Source: Nostoc sp. 'Peltigera membranacea cyanobiont' N6
Lineage (GTDB): Bacteria > Cyanobacteriota > Cyanobacteriia > Cyanobacteriales > Nostocaceae
DNA length: 64,000 nucleotides
Direction of reading: 5' to 3'
Assembly (NCBI RefSeq): GCF_002949735.1
Contig: NZ_CP026681.1
Span: 7,656,501-7,720,500 of the forward strand
Below, in pieces: positions 33,944 to 41,504 of this stretch. The notes under the pieces are model-generated. The model had not been told where the DNA came from, searched no databases, and saw nothing but the letters and a program-made list of their open reading frames with translations. The translations under genes and the position numbers were made by a program. Positions within the stretch are counted from its first letter, which is position 1. Each line of letters starts with the position of its first letter.

Positions 33944-34170
33944 TATAAAGATGCACGAACTCGTTGAAACACTTCTTCAGCCGGAATACCAGTAATTTGA
34001 TTGGTGTTCATATCTTCATCACGCTTCTGGGCTTCTTCAGCCCAACTAGCCGCAATTTCTTGATCTATTCCACTTTCTTGACCCAATCTTTCCAGTAATC
34101 TTGCTAATAAAATCACTTGAGAATCTTTTGGAAGTGCAAGAACTTCGGCTTCAAGCTGTTCAAGGGTCAT
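33943..34170 (-). CDS. Addiction-module antitoxin, Unstab_antitox type
   Basis: 75 residues: TLEQLEAEVLALPKDSQVIL, then LARLLERL, followed by an acidic, unstructured C-terminal half with IPAEEVFQRVRASL at the end. This is the pattern of the short 'putative addiction module component' antitoxins (TIGR02574-like) that pair with ParE/RelE toxins. It overlaps the start of the truncated toxin by one base. It may still neutralise related toxins elsewhere in the genome. Confidence 0.78.
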   Translation of the reverse strand: MTLEQLEAEVLALPKDSQVILLARLLERLGQESGIDQEIAASWAEEAQKRDEDMNTNQITGIPAEEVFQRVRASL

Positions 34171-34216
34171 AGTGAGTACCTAAACTCTTTAGTACAATTA
34201 CCTCTTATTCTAAGTA

Positions 34217-34402
34217 TTAGCCTGCTTCATCGTTAAGCATCTTAATAATATGTTTTGCAAGTTGCTCCTTAATTTCCCTATGTCTAGGAACAGCTTGAGA
34301 AATTTTTGTTATTGGATTCTGATACCAATCATGTTTACCACCATGACGAACGAAGATACAACCCATTTCTTCAAGTTTACTGATTAAGTCTCTTCGTTTC
34401 AT
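34217..34402 (-). CDS. hicA: HicA-type toxin
   Basis: A 61-residue mRNA interferase of the HicA (YcfA-like) family. The sequence is KRRDLISKLEEMGCIFVRHG, then GKHDWYQNP ... QAVPRHREIKEQLAKHIIKML. The catalytic histidine is in RHGGKHDWY. It starts at 34402, overlapping the antitoxin stop by 4 bp (ATGA). All expected elements are intact, unlike the broken hicA at 24566. Order is antitoxin first, toxin second. Confidence 0.87.
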   Translation of the reverse strand: MKRRDLISKLEEMGCIFVRHGGKHDWYQNPITKISQAVPRHREIKEQLAKHIIKMLNDEAG

Positions 34403-34590
34403 GAAACTTCAAGTTCTGCAACTCTACGAATATTTTGGATAGTTCCACTTGTTAATTCATTGTAAATATCGAGTAGATTTTCTCTTAGTTCCTCTTCGGT
34501 TTCACCCTGAGTCCAATAGTCAGGATATTCTTCGAGATAACCTAACCACATATCATCATCTTGCCAGTAAATGTATTTCTTCTTTGTCAT
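34399..34590 (-). CDS. hicB: HicB-type antitoxin
   Basis: A 63-residue partner of the downstream HicA. It has the partial RNase-H-like HicB fold: YIYWQDDDMWLGYLEEYPDY, WTQGETEEELRENLLDIYNE and a short basic tail (IRRVAELEVS). It lacks the C-terminal DNA-binding domain of long HicB proteins, so autoregulation would need another factor. It lies between ndhF1 and the orphan antitoxin, in the same direction as the ndh genes. Confidence 0.83.
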   Translation of the reverse strand: MTKKKYIYWQDDDMWLGYLEEYPDYWTQGETEEELRENLLDIYNELTSGTIQNIRRVAELEVS

Positions 34591-34641
34591 GTGCCTATTC
34601 GCTGCCTTTTTCTAAACTATCGAATTACTGAACTATCCGTC

Positions 34642-34668
34642 AAAAAAAAGAGTCTAAATTAGACTCTT
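34642..34668 (-). terminator. Terminator downstream of ndhF1 (second hairpin)
   Basis: On the minus strand, a 9-bp perfect stem (AAGAGTCTA/TAGACTCTT, 34648-34656 with 34660-34668, loop of three) is followed by six or more T. It sits between ndhF1 and the hicBA pair and should isolate them transcriptionally. Confidence 0.82.
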
Positions 34669-34679
34669 AAAAAAACTTA

Positions 34680-34701
34680 GGGGTGGACGATCGCCCACCC
34701 C
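34680..34701 (-). terminator. Hairpin directly after ndhF1
   Basis: GGGGTGG (34680-34686) pairs with CCACCCC (34695-34701) around a loop containing CGATCG. It lies 9 bp past the ndhF1 stop. With the T-rich stretch and second hairpin that follow on the minus strand, it forms a double terminator. Confidence 0.6.
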
Positions 34702-34709
34702 GATTAAAA

Positions 34710-36815
34710 TCAGGTAACACCAAAGACAATCACTAAACCCAAAACCGCCCCAAATACAATCAAGGCATAGAATTGAGCGCGACCGTTTTCTAGGTACTTC
34801 AGACCTTCACCGCTAACAAGGGTGAAAAAGCCTGTGAGGTTAACAGCACCATCGACAACGCGGAAGTCAACTTCCATAACTTGTCTAGCTAGGCGACGCA
34901 AGCCGAGGACAAAAACCCGATGGTAAATGTCATCAAAGTACCACTTGTTGAGCGATAACTCGTAAAGTGGTTTGATTTGAGCAGCGATCGCAGCTGGATC
35001 AATTTTACGGCGCAAATACATCAGCGAAGCCAGGGTAATCGCAATTAAAGAAATTCCGACTGAAGCCCCCGCCATGATGTAAAATTCCGTGGGATTGAAC
35101 TCGGAAGCCTTTTCTATAACTTCGGAAAGGGTTTCGCTAGGAGGAAAGATAAACTCTTCAAAATAATTGGCGTAGGGAGTTCCCACCAAACCAATCAAAA
35201 TCGAAGGCACTGCTAGCAGTGCCAAAGGTAGGGTCATTGTCCACGGCGATTCATGGGGGGAGTCGCTGTGATGCCCGTGAGAGTCATGGGAATCATGATG
35301 CTCACTAGTGGCAGCCAATTCTCCTTTCTTCATCGCCCCAGGCCCAAAATTCGGGGCTGGTTCTGCTGACTCTAATTCCAGGACAATTGTCGCCGCAGCA
35401 CTTTTGAGTTTTTGCTTGATTTTCTCGTCAGTACCCCGGAATTTGCCTTCAAATGTCATGAAATACATTCTAAACATGTAGAAAGCAGTAATCCCGGCAG
35501 TTAGCCAGCCAATCATCCAAAGAAATGGGTTAGCCTCAAAAGCTTTCCCCAGAATTTCATCTTTTGACCAGAAGCCAGCGAAAGGTGGAATCCCAGAAAT
35601 TGCCAAGCAACCAATCAAAAATGTAATTGAGGTGACGGGCATATATTTCCGCAATCCGCCCATCAGCCGCATATCTTGCGCTAAGGCGGGGTCGTGTCCA
35701 ACGACACCTTCCATACCGTGAATTACTGAACCTGAACCCAAGAACAGCATCGCCTTAAAATAGGCGTGGGTCATCAGGTGGAATAATCCAGCACTGTAGG
35801 AACCTATGCCCATCGCCATCACCATGTAACCAAGTTGGGAAATGGTGGAGTAAGCCAAGCCCTTTTTGATGTCGTTTTGGGTAATGGCAATGGTTGCCCC
35901 CAAAAACGCCGTAAACGCCCCAGTAAAGGCAATGACGTTCATTGCAACTGGAACGCCTTCAAATACTGGGTACATCCGGGCAATTAGGAAAACACCCGCC
36001 GCCACCATTGTTGCTGCGTGAATCAAGGCAGAAATGGGGGTGGGGCCTTCCATCGCATCTGGTAGCCAGACGTGGAGGGGGAATTGGGCTGATTTCGCCA
36101 CTGGGCCTAAGAAAACTAAAATCGCTAACAGGACAGCGAGAAAATTGCTGATAGAACCTGATTCCACGAGTTGGGCGAGGCGATCGCCCATGATATTAAA
36201 ATCAAAGCTTCCCGTCGCCCAGAATAGCCCCAAAATGCCTAGTAACAAACCAAAGTCGCCGACGCGGTTAGTTACAAACGCTTTTTGAGCGGCATCGGCT
36301 GCTGCCTTGCGATCGAACCAAAAGCCGACCAGCAAGTAGGAACACATTCCCACTAATTCCCAAAATACATAAACCTGTACTAGGTTGGGGCTGACCACCA
36401 GACCTAACATTGAGGAGCCAAACAAACTGAGATAGGCGTAAAACCTCACGTAACTGGGATCGTGAGCCATGTAGCCATCGGTGTAAACCATGACTAAGCA
36501 GGCTACCGTTGTGACAATCACCAGCATTAGGGCTGTCAGGTGGTCGATAGTGTAGCCCATGCTCAGGTGAAAATTACCTGCTGCTGCCCACTCAAAGGTG
36601 CGGGTATAAGTCGCGTGTCCTTGAATTTGACTCCAGAGCAAGGCAACCGACAGCACCATAGCTGCTGCCATCATAGAGATAATCACCACAGCGTTCAGCT
36701 GCCGGAGGCGGTTTGTCACCTGATTCAACGAGATTAACCCTAGACCGACCAGCATTGCCCCAAAAAGAGGGAACACCGGAATCAGCCAGGCATACTGATA
36801 GATTACTTCCATCAC
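34710..36815 (-). CDS. ndhF1: NAD(P)H-quinone oxidoreductase subunit 5 (NdhF1)
   Basis: The largest antiporter-like proton-pumping subunit of thylakoid NDH-1, with the long lateral helix at its C-terminus. It has 701 residues and about 15-16 hydrophobic segments. Visible family blocks are VYVFWELVGMCSYLLVGFWF (TM5 Glu), KSAQFPLHVWLPDAMEGPTP (Lys and HVWLPDAMEGPTPxSALIHAATMV region) and LMTHAYFKAMLFLGSGSVIH. A histidine-rich linker (SEHHDSHDSHGHHSDSPHES, about residues 510-530) precedes the C-terminal part. I assign F1 by length and by pairing with ndhD1. The gene ends in a double terminator, so ndhD1, now about 1.6 kb further on, is probably transcribed from its own promoter. Confidence 0.94.
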   Translation of the reverse strand: MMEVIYQYAWLIPVFPLFGAMLVGLGLISLNQVTNRLRQLNAVVIISMMAAAMVLSVALLWSQIQGHATYTRTFEWAAAGNFHLSMGYTIDHLTALMLVIVTTVACLVMVYTDGYMAHDPSYVRFYAYLSLFGSSMLGLVVSPNLVQVYVFWELVGMCSYLLVGFWFDRKAAADAAQKAFVTNRVGDFGLLLGILGLFWATGSFDFNIMGDRLAQLVESGSISNFLAVLLAILVFLGPVAKSAQFPLHVWLPDAMEGPTPISALIHAATMVAAGVFLIARMYPVFEGVPVAMNVIAFTGAFTAFLGATIAITQNDIKKGLAYSTISQLGYMVMAMGIGSYSAGLFHLMTHAYFKAMLFLGSGSVIHGMEGVVGHDPALAQDMRLMGGLRKYMPVTSITFLIGCLAISGIPPFAGFWSKDEILGKAFEANPFLWMIGWLTAGITAFYMFRMYFMTFEGKFRGTDEKIKQKLKSAAATIVLELESAEPAPNFGPGAMKKGELAATSEHHDSHDSHGHHSDSPHESPWTMTLPLALLAVPSILIGLVGTPYANYFEEFIFPPSETLSEVIEKASEFNPTEFYIMAGASVGISLIAITLASLMYLRRKIDPAAIAAQIKPLYELSLNKWYFDDIYHRVFVLGLRRLARQVMEVDFRVVDGAVNLTGFFTLVSGEGLKYLENGRAQFYALIVFGAVLGLVIVFGVT

Positions 36816-36890
36816 TGACGCCTACTTTTAGAATTCTTGATTTAGCGTGTCGAAACTGTTAATAATTGTGACACACACCCTTTAGGATAA

Positions 36891-36921
36891 AATAACCCAC
36901 CCAAGACTGATTGGGTGGGGT
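36891..36921 (-). terminator. Terminator of the thioredoxin-like gene
   Basis: On the minus strand, CCCACCCAA (36912-36920) and TTGGGTGGG (36896-36904) form a 9-bp stem, followed by TTATTTTAT. It lies about 110 bp past the thioredoxin-like stop, beyond a heptamer tract. Confidence 0.65.
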
Positions 36922-36945
36922 ATTAAGCATGGTTTTAGATTTGGT

Positions 36946-37000
36946 CATTTGTCATTGGTTATTTGTCATTGGTCATTTGTCATTGCTCACTTGCGCCATG
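36946..37000. repeat. heptamer tandem repeats (TCATTTG / TCATTGG)
   Basis: About seven consecutive 7-bp units of TCATTTG, TCATTGG and TTATTTG lie between ndhF1 and the thioredoxin-like gene. They are the same heptamer family as around fabH (complement CCAATGA/CAAATGA). Confidence 0.8.
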
Positions 37001-37032
37001 CCTCATTTCCTCTGCCCAATGCCCAATGTCCA

Positions 37033-37419
37033 TCAGGCTGACCGACGTTCTAAGTCCGCTGTTTTTGGACTCTTGTAAATTTTCGGGTAACTGCTGTAGC
37101 TTACTTTGATGTCTTCTAAAGCTAGACGTAAATCTTCTCTGCCACGAAACCCTTCCAAGCGATGGCGAACAGTGCCATTTTCAATCAGTAGTAAAGTTGG
37201 CAGTGACTTTAGCCTATAAGTAGTAGACAATTTAAAATTTTGATCGGCATTAACCCCAACTAATTTAATTTCGTCCCCACATTGGGCTTGAAATTGCAAC
37301 AATAGCGGGTGGATAATCCGACACAACCCACACCAAGGTGCTTCAAAGTTAACTAAAACAGGAATAGGAGATTCTAAAACTTCTTGAGTAAATGTCTGTT
37401 CACTAACCGACAACACCAT
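37033..37419 (-). CDS. Thioredoxin-like protein with WCGLC active site
   Basis: A 128-residue thioredoxin fold. The active site reads APWCGLCRIIHPLL (about residues 30-43), so the usual WCGPC proline is replaced by leucine. The cis-proline loop is present as KSLPTLLLIENG (about 75). An extra C-terminal tail of about 20 residues (YSSYPKIYKSPKTADLERRS) follows the domain. The lack of the CxxC proline should alter redox potential and disulfide exchange, so this is a divergent member rather than the main reductant. It has no signal peptide, so it is presumed cytosolic. It has its own terminator, and a repeat tract separates it from ndhF1. Confidence 0.88.
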   Translation of the reverse strand: MVLSVSEQTFTQEVLESPIPVLVNFEAPWCGLCRIIHPLLLQFQAQCGDEIKLVGVNADQNFKLSTTYRLKSLPTLLLIENGTVRHRLEGFRGREDLRLALEDIKVSYSSYPKIYKSPKTADLERRSA

Positions 37420-37576
37420 GACGCCTCTTGGATTATAAGGTTTTTATATCAAACTACCTATCAGTACTGAAGTGAAGGATTGGTAAGTCAGTAACTGCCG
37501 ATAGATGCTTTCAGGAACCAAATCTCAGGACACAGAATAATTGAGTAAAAATTGAGCGCGTTGATGTGTCTCTGAC

Positions 37577-37611
37577 AAAAAAGCCATCGGGACTCTCACG
37601 GTGGCTTTTTT
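37577..37611. terminator. Strong bidirectional hairpin terminator
   Basis: AAAAAAGCCATC (37577-37588) and GGTGGCTTTTTT (37600-37611) form a 12-bp stem with one G-U pair and T runs on both strands. On the minus strand it would end transcription coming from the Z-ISO-like gene (stop at 37833), or end a small RNA from 37620-37740. Confidence 0.8.
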
Positions 37612-37832
37612 GAATGTTAGACTCCTGATTGCTGTATCCGCCTGGGAATTTGACTTAATCTGCCACTGACTCCCAGGGAAAGACAACGGGTCTTCAACTA
37701 CCAATAAAAATCTCAAGCTAACTGAACGCACCCCCACTGATAGACGTTTGAACTTATCCTACATTGATTTGGGGCAATTGATAAGCTGAAATTTTAATCT
37801 ATTTGGGATTTTCTGCTGACATTGGGGATCGC
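37612..37832 (-). ncRNA. candidate structured 3' UTR or small RNA
   Basis: About 220 bp with no convincing gene lie between the Z-ISO-like stop and the strong hairpin at 37577. CCTGGGA (37641-37647) and TCCCAGG (37671-37677) form a perfect 7-bp stem. A long 3' UTR of the Z-ISO-like gene or an independent small RNA would both fit; no promoter was identified. A 70-codon frame here has no homology-like features. Confidence 0.3.
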
Positions 37833-38555
37833 TTAAATTTCCCATTTTATTCTACCAGTTGCTTCCATCAGCAGAGGGTGTGACCACCAAAGCAAAGCGA
37901 TAAAAATGGCAACTCCCAAATAGGAAGGGCGAATAAATTCCTGCCATAAGATAGATTGACGACCGTCAATAATTGCTTTAAAGGGAATAATTGAAGTCCG
38001 TTGTTTGGCACTTTCAAAGGCTTCTCCATAGCGATCGCTCAAACGGCGATCCCCATGCCAAACCCCGAACAAGTGATGTAACACCAATCCAATGGAAGTC
38101 ACAAGGGTAAAGGTAGTACCCAACCAGAGAGTATGGGCAACACACCAGATTATTTGTCCCACCATCTGAGGATGACGAGTAATCCGAATAATTCCTGTTT
38201 CGTAGAGATGAACTTGGGGCTTTTGAATAGCAGCAATTTCTAGTAGATTGAAGGTAGCAGGATATAAAAACAAAAACGAGATCGCTGACAGCAGCCAAAC
38301 AAATTCTCGCACTCCTGGTACTCCTTGTACCTGCCAAAGTTGCAAACCATCATAGCGGTGCCCAAAAAAGTAAATAATTAAGATCGCAGCCAACGGTAGG
38401 CTGACTAATGCAAAGAGAATGCGATAAAGCCTTGGGCCAATATATTTTTCTGCCCTTGGACGCAAAGCAGCGCCTCCACTGTGAGCGATCGCAAAAACTA
38501 TTTGTAACCCCAGTATGACAAAATGACTGGGTGTCAACCAAGAAATCAGCAGCAT
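37833..38555 (-). CDS. NnrU-family membrane protein, probable 15-cis-zeta-carotene isomerase (Z-ISO)
   Basis: A 240-residue integral membrane protein with about six hydrophobic segments. It belongs to the NnrU family and matches plant Z-ISO in several blocks I recall: AHSGGAALRPRAEKYIGPRL, YFFGHRYDGLQLWQVQGVPG, SFLFLYPATFNLLEIAAIQK, IIRITRHPQMVGQIIWCVAH and HHLFGVWHGDRRLSDRYGE. Z-ISO is a heme enzyme that isomerises the 15-cis bond of 9,15,9'-tri-cis-zeta-carotene so that CrtQ can act in darkness. The conserved histidines in HSG, RHPQM, AHTLW and HHLFG are candidate heme ligands. It is divergent from rbcR and ends toward a strong terminator at 37577. Assignment to Z-ISO rather than generic NnrU rests on the shared blocks. 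Confidence 0.8.
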   Translation of the reverse strand: MLLISWLTPSHFVILGLQIVFAIAHSGGAALRPRAEKYIGPRLYRILFALVSLPLAAILIIYFFGHRYDGLQLWQVQGVPGVREFVWLLSAISFLFLYPATFNLLEIAAIQKPQVHLYETGIIRITRHPQMVGQIIWCVAHTLWLGTTFTLVTSIGLVLHHLFGVWHGDRRLSDRYGEAFESAKQRTSIIPFKAIIDGRQSILWQEFIRPSYLGVAIFIALLWWSHPLLMEATGRIKWEI

Positions 38556-38767
38556 ATAGACAGGTGAAGTAATTTAAAGAAAATTGAATTCAGTACAACC
38601 AATACCACAAAGTATTCCAAAGGAGACTTTAGTCAAGATGTTGTGCTACTGTCCTTTTCGAGTCAAGCCTTCAAGTTTAATATGCAACAAATCATGCATG
38701 GCTGATTGCTGCCAAACTTTATTTGTTGTGTGCATCCGCTCCTTTAAAAGTTTGTGGGTTGAGCCTT

Positions 38768-39781
38768 ATGTCTGACCTTCCTTTCACTTTAGATCAGTTA
38801 CGGATTTTAAAAGCGATCGCCCAAGAAGGAAGCTTCAAGCGGGCCGCCGATAGTCTTTACGTTTCCCAACCTGCCGTCAGCTTACAAGTCCAAAATCTCG
38901 AACGCCAGCTCGATGTCCCTTTATTCGACCGTGGAGGACGACGCGCTCAATTAACTGAAGCAGGGCATCTACTCCTAAATTACGGTGAAAAAATCCTTAG
39001 TCTGTGTCAGGAAACCTGCCGCGCCATTGAGGATTTACAAAATCTCCAAGGTGGTACGTTGATTGTCGGTGCTTCTCAAACCACCGGCACTTATCTGTTA
39101 CCCAAAATGATCGGTATGTTCCGACAAAAATATCCAGATGTGGCTGTACAACTACACGTCCACTCTACCCGGCGAACTGCTTGGAGTGTCGCTAACGGAC
39201 AAGTCGATCTGGCGATTATTGGCGGTGAAATTCCTGGCGAACTGTCAGAATCTTTAGAAGTTCTTTCTTACGCTGAAGACGAATTAGCGCTGATTTTACC
39301 TGTCTTTCATCCCTTTGCCAAACTTGAAACAATCCAAAAAGAAGACCTATATAAATTACAATTCATTTCCCTAGATTCCCAATCGACTATCCGCAAAGTA
39401 ATTGACCAAGTGTTAGGACGTTGTGAAATTGATACCAGACGTTTTAAGGTTGAAATGGAACTAAATTCCATTGAAGCAATTAAGAATGCCGTGCAATCTG
39501 GTTTAGGGGCTGCTTTTGTTTCAACAAGTGCGATCGCTAAAGAGTTACAAATGGGTGTTCTCCATCGTACCCCTATTGAAGGTGTCGTTGTCAAACGGAC
39601 ACTGTGGCTGATTTTTAATCCCAATCGCTATAGATCCAAGGCCGCAGAAGCTTTTAGTAAAGAAATTTTGCCCCAGTTTGCTAACCCTGGATGGAGTCAA
39701 GATGTCTTAACATTTACACAAAAAAGCATAGCGATCGCTACGTTGGATATAGCTATGCCCGCCTCCTCCGGCGAAGACTAA
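38768..39781 (+). CDS. rbcR: LysR-family regulator RbcR
   Basis: A 337-residue LysR-type transcriptional regulator of the RbcR/Ycf30 group, which controls RuBisCO and related genes in response to metabolites. The N-terminal winged helix-turn-helix is typical (LRILKAIAQEGSFKRAADSL, then YVSQPAVSLQVQNLERQLDV). The effector-binding domain spans about 95-300 (GASQTTGTYLLPKMIGMFRQ). The start at ATG 38768 (MSDLPFTLDQ) is preferred; the open frame extends 45 bp upstream, but the RbcR N-terminus begins at this ATG. Its position near ndhF1/ndhD1 fits what I recall of related genomes. The C-terminal 25 residues beyond the domain (QKSIAIATLDIAMPASSGED) look like read-through into repeat-like sequence. 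Confidence 0.9.
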   Translation: MSDLPFTLDQLRILKAIAQEGSFKRAADSLYVSQPAVSLQVQNLERQLDVPLFDRGGRRAQLTEAGHLLLNYGEKILSLCQETCRAIEDLQNLQGGTLIVGASQTTGTYLLPKMIGMFRQKYPDVAVQLHVHSTRRTAWSVANGQVDLAIIGGEIPGELSESLEVLSYAEDELALILPVFHPFAKLETIQKEDLYKLQFISLDSQSTIRKVIDQVLGRCEIDTRRFKVEMELNSIEAIKNAVQSGLGAAFVSTSAIAKELQMGVLHRTPIEGVVVKRTLWLIFNPNRYRSKAAEAFSKEILPQFANPGWSQDVLTFTQKSIAIATLDIAMPASSGED

Positions 39782-40080
39782 AACCTCGTCATTTGTCCTT
39801 TGTTTTTTTGTAAATGACTAATGACTAAATAGTTTGTAATCCTCTACGGTAAGGCTGCGCCATAATTCGTCATCCTGACCTGATAGCTGTTCGCGCAGCA
39901 TACCGCAGGAAAGCTAGGGGTTGTATATAAAGGAAAATCATCAATTAATCTAGTTTATCTGTAGGCAAAATTAATTAATTACGAATGATGTAGCTTGTTT
40001 CTCGCCTTCTCTACGAGACGCTAAGTGAATGGCGGGTATTATCAATTACGAATTATTTTGACTAATGACTAATCACTAAA
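39782..40080. other. spacer with heptamer and dispersed-repeat fragments
   Basis: After rbcR: TCATTTGTCC and AAATGACTAATGACTAAAT heptamer-type units, a GTTCGCGCAGCATACCGCAG fragment, TCTCTACGAGACGCT, and again ACTAATGACTAATCACTAA directly before the kinase ATG at 40081. No gene is seen. The kinase, like fabD, lacks a clear Shine-Dalgarno because the repeat abuts its start. Confidence 0.5.
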
Positions 40081-41478
40081 ATGGAAGTTTACTGTACTCG
40101 TCCACGTTGCCCGCAGCCACGAAACTATTTTGTGGATCTAGATAATATTACGAACCTGAAAACAACGCAGCAAAAGTACTGTACTACCTGTGGGATGCCA
40201 CTGCTGCTAGATGGTCGATATGTACCTACAAAGTTGCTGGGAAGGGGCGGGTTTGGAGCTGCGTTTTTGGCACGCGATCGGCGAATCCCTGGAATGCGTG
40301 AATGCGTCGTTAAGCAGTTTCAACCAGCAGGAAATTTAACCTTAGCTCAACTGCAACAAGCACAGATAATGTTTGAGAGAGAGGCAGATGTTTTAGCACA
40401 ACTTGGTAACGATCACGAGCAAATCCCCGACTTGTTTGCCTTCTTTCCAGTGATAGTTAATAGTTCGCAAGCAGGTCAAGAAGACCAATTTTTTTATTTA
40501 GTACAAGAATATATTGATGGGCAAAACTTAGAAGAAGAATTAGCTCAACAGGGTAAATTTTCTGAACAGCAAGTGTTAGAAGTACTGCAAGAAATCCTCA
40601 AGGTACTAAGGTTTGTCCACGATCGAAACATTATCCACAGAGATATTAAACCTTCTAACATTATGCGCCGTCGTGATGGTAAACTTTTTTTACTAGATTT
40701 TGGCGCAGTTAAGCAAGTGACAAACGTTGCATTAGGGGCTGCTTCTTCGACAGGAATTTATTCTATGGGATTTGCACCGCCTGAGCAGATGGCTGGGGGT
40801 CAAGTATTCCCATCTACGGATTTATATGCTTTAGCTGTAACTCTTATTACTTTGTTGACAAATCAGGAAGCTATTCAACTATTTGATGCTTACAGCAACC
40901 AGTGGAAATGGCACGAGCAAGTTAGCGTCAATCCTCACCTTGCTGGCATTTTAGATAAGATGCTGCTACCTGCTGCTAATCAGCGCTTCCAGTCGGCACA
41001 GGAAGTTCTAAATGCACTTCATTCACAGCCTCTAGCTGCTACACAGCTTAATTCGCCCTCTGCAACCCTCCCACCACAGCCATCTCAAGGTTCTAATCCC
41101 GCCGTCTCCAACCGTTCACCAACTCAACCAGCGTTTTCTACAGTGGAATTATTGGGTGGGGCAGCATTTAGTGGATTTCAGGGGTCATTGATAGCGATCG
41201 CCCTCTTTAGTCTAGTACAATCACCAATACCTACTTTTATTGTTGGATGTGTGATTTTGGGGATACTGATATTTGCCCAAACCAGGCGGTGGATTGAAAA
41301 GTTCGACTTATTAATTATTCCAACAATTACTTTTACGCTTATTTTTTTTCTCCCCTTTTTACAAGGGGGGCTTGGCATTCAGGGAGTGATCATTTTATCA
41401 GTTGCAGCAGCTTTAGTTGCCATTTCACTAACAGCCATATTTCGACTTATTTATAAACTATTATCTCTCATCCTTTAA
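40081..41478 (+). CDS. Four-cysteine Ser/Thr protein kinase with C-terminal membrane segments
   Basis: A 465-residue Hanks-type kinase. The N-terminus carries a zinc-ribbon-like four-cysteine module (YCTRPRCPQPRN ... YCTTCGMPLL, residues about 4-40), typical of a cyanobacterial kinase subfamily. The kinase domain spans about 48-320: glycine loop LGRGGFGAAFLA, VVKQF lysine, catalytic loop HRDIKPSNIM (about 190), DFGAVKQ and APPEQ. A Pro/Ser linker leads to three or four hydrophobic segments (about 355-460) that anchor it in the membrane. It heads a same-strand series with three anchored substrate-binding proteins (26-bp gap to the first), suggesting a sensory or transport-regulating unit. All kinase residues are intact. 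Confidence 0.92.
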   Translation: MEVYCTRPRCPQPRNYFVDLDNITNLKTTQQKYCTTCGMPLLLDGRYVPTKLLGRGGFGAAFLARDRRIPGMRECVVKQFQPAGNLTLAQLQQAQIMFEREADVLAQLGNDHEQIPDLFAFFPVIVNSSQAGQEDQFFYLVQEYIDGQNLEEELAQQGKFSEQQVLEVLQEILKVLRFVHDRNIIHRDIKPSNIMRRRDGKLFLLDFGAVKQVTNVALGAASSTGIYSMGFAPPEQMAGGQVFPSTDLYALAVTLITLLTNQEAIQLFDAYSNQWKWHEQVSVNPHLAGILDKMLLPAANQRFQSAQEVLNALHSQPLAATQLNSPSATLPPQPSQGSNPAVSNRSPTQPAFSTVELLGGAAFSGFQGSLIAIALFSLVQSPIPTFIVGCVILGILIFAQTRRWIEKFDLLIIPTITFTLIFFLPFLQGGLGIQGVIILSVAAALVAISLTAIFRLIYKLLSLIL

Positions 41479-41504
41479 AAAACTTTTGGTGCTAACAGCC
41501 ACCT

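Noticed and set aside
34710..36815. Assignment as ndhF3 of the CO2-uptake complex
   Set aside because: The length, the pairing with an ndhD1-type gene and the lack of cupA/ndhD3 nearby favour ndhF1.
37525..37737. 70-codon ORF on the minus strand
   Set aside because: It runs through a strong terminator hairpin and has no family-like motif, ribosome site or context.
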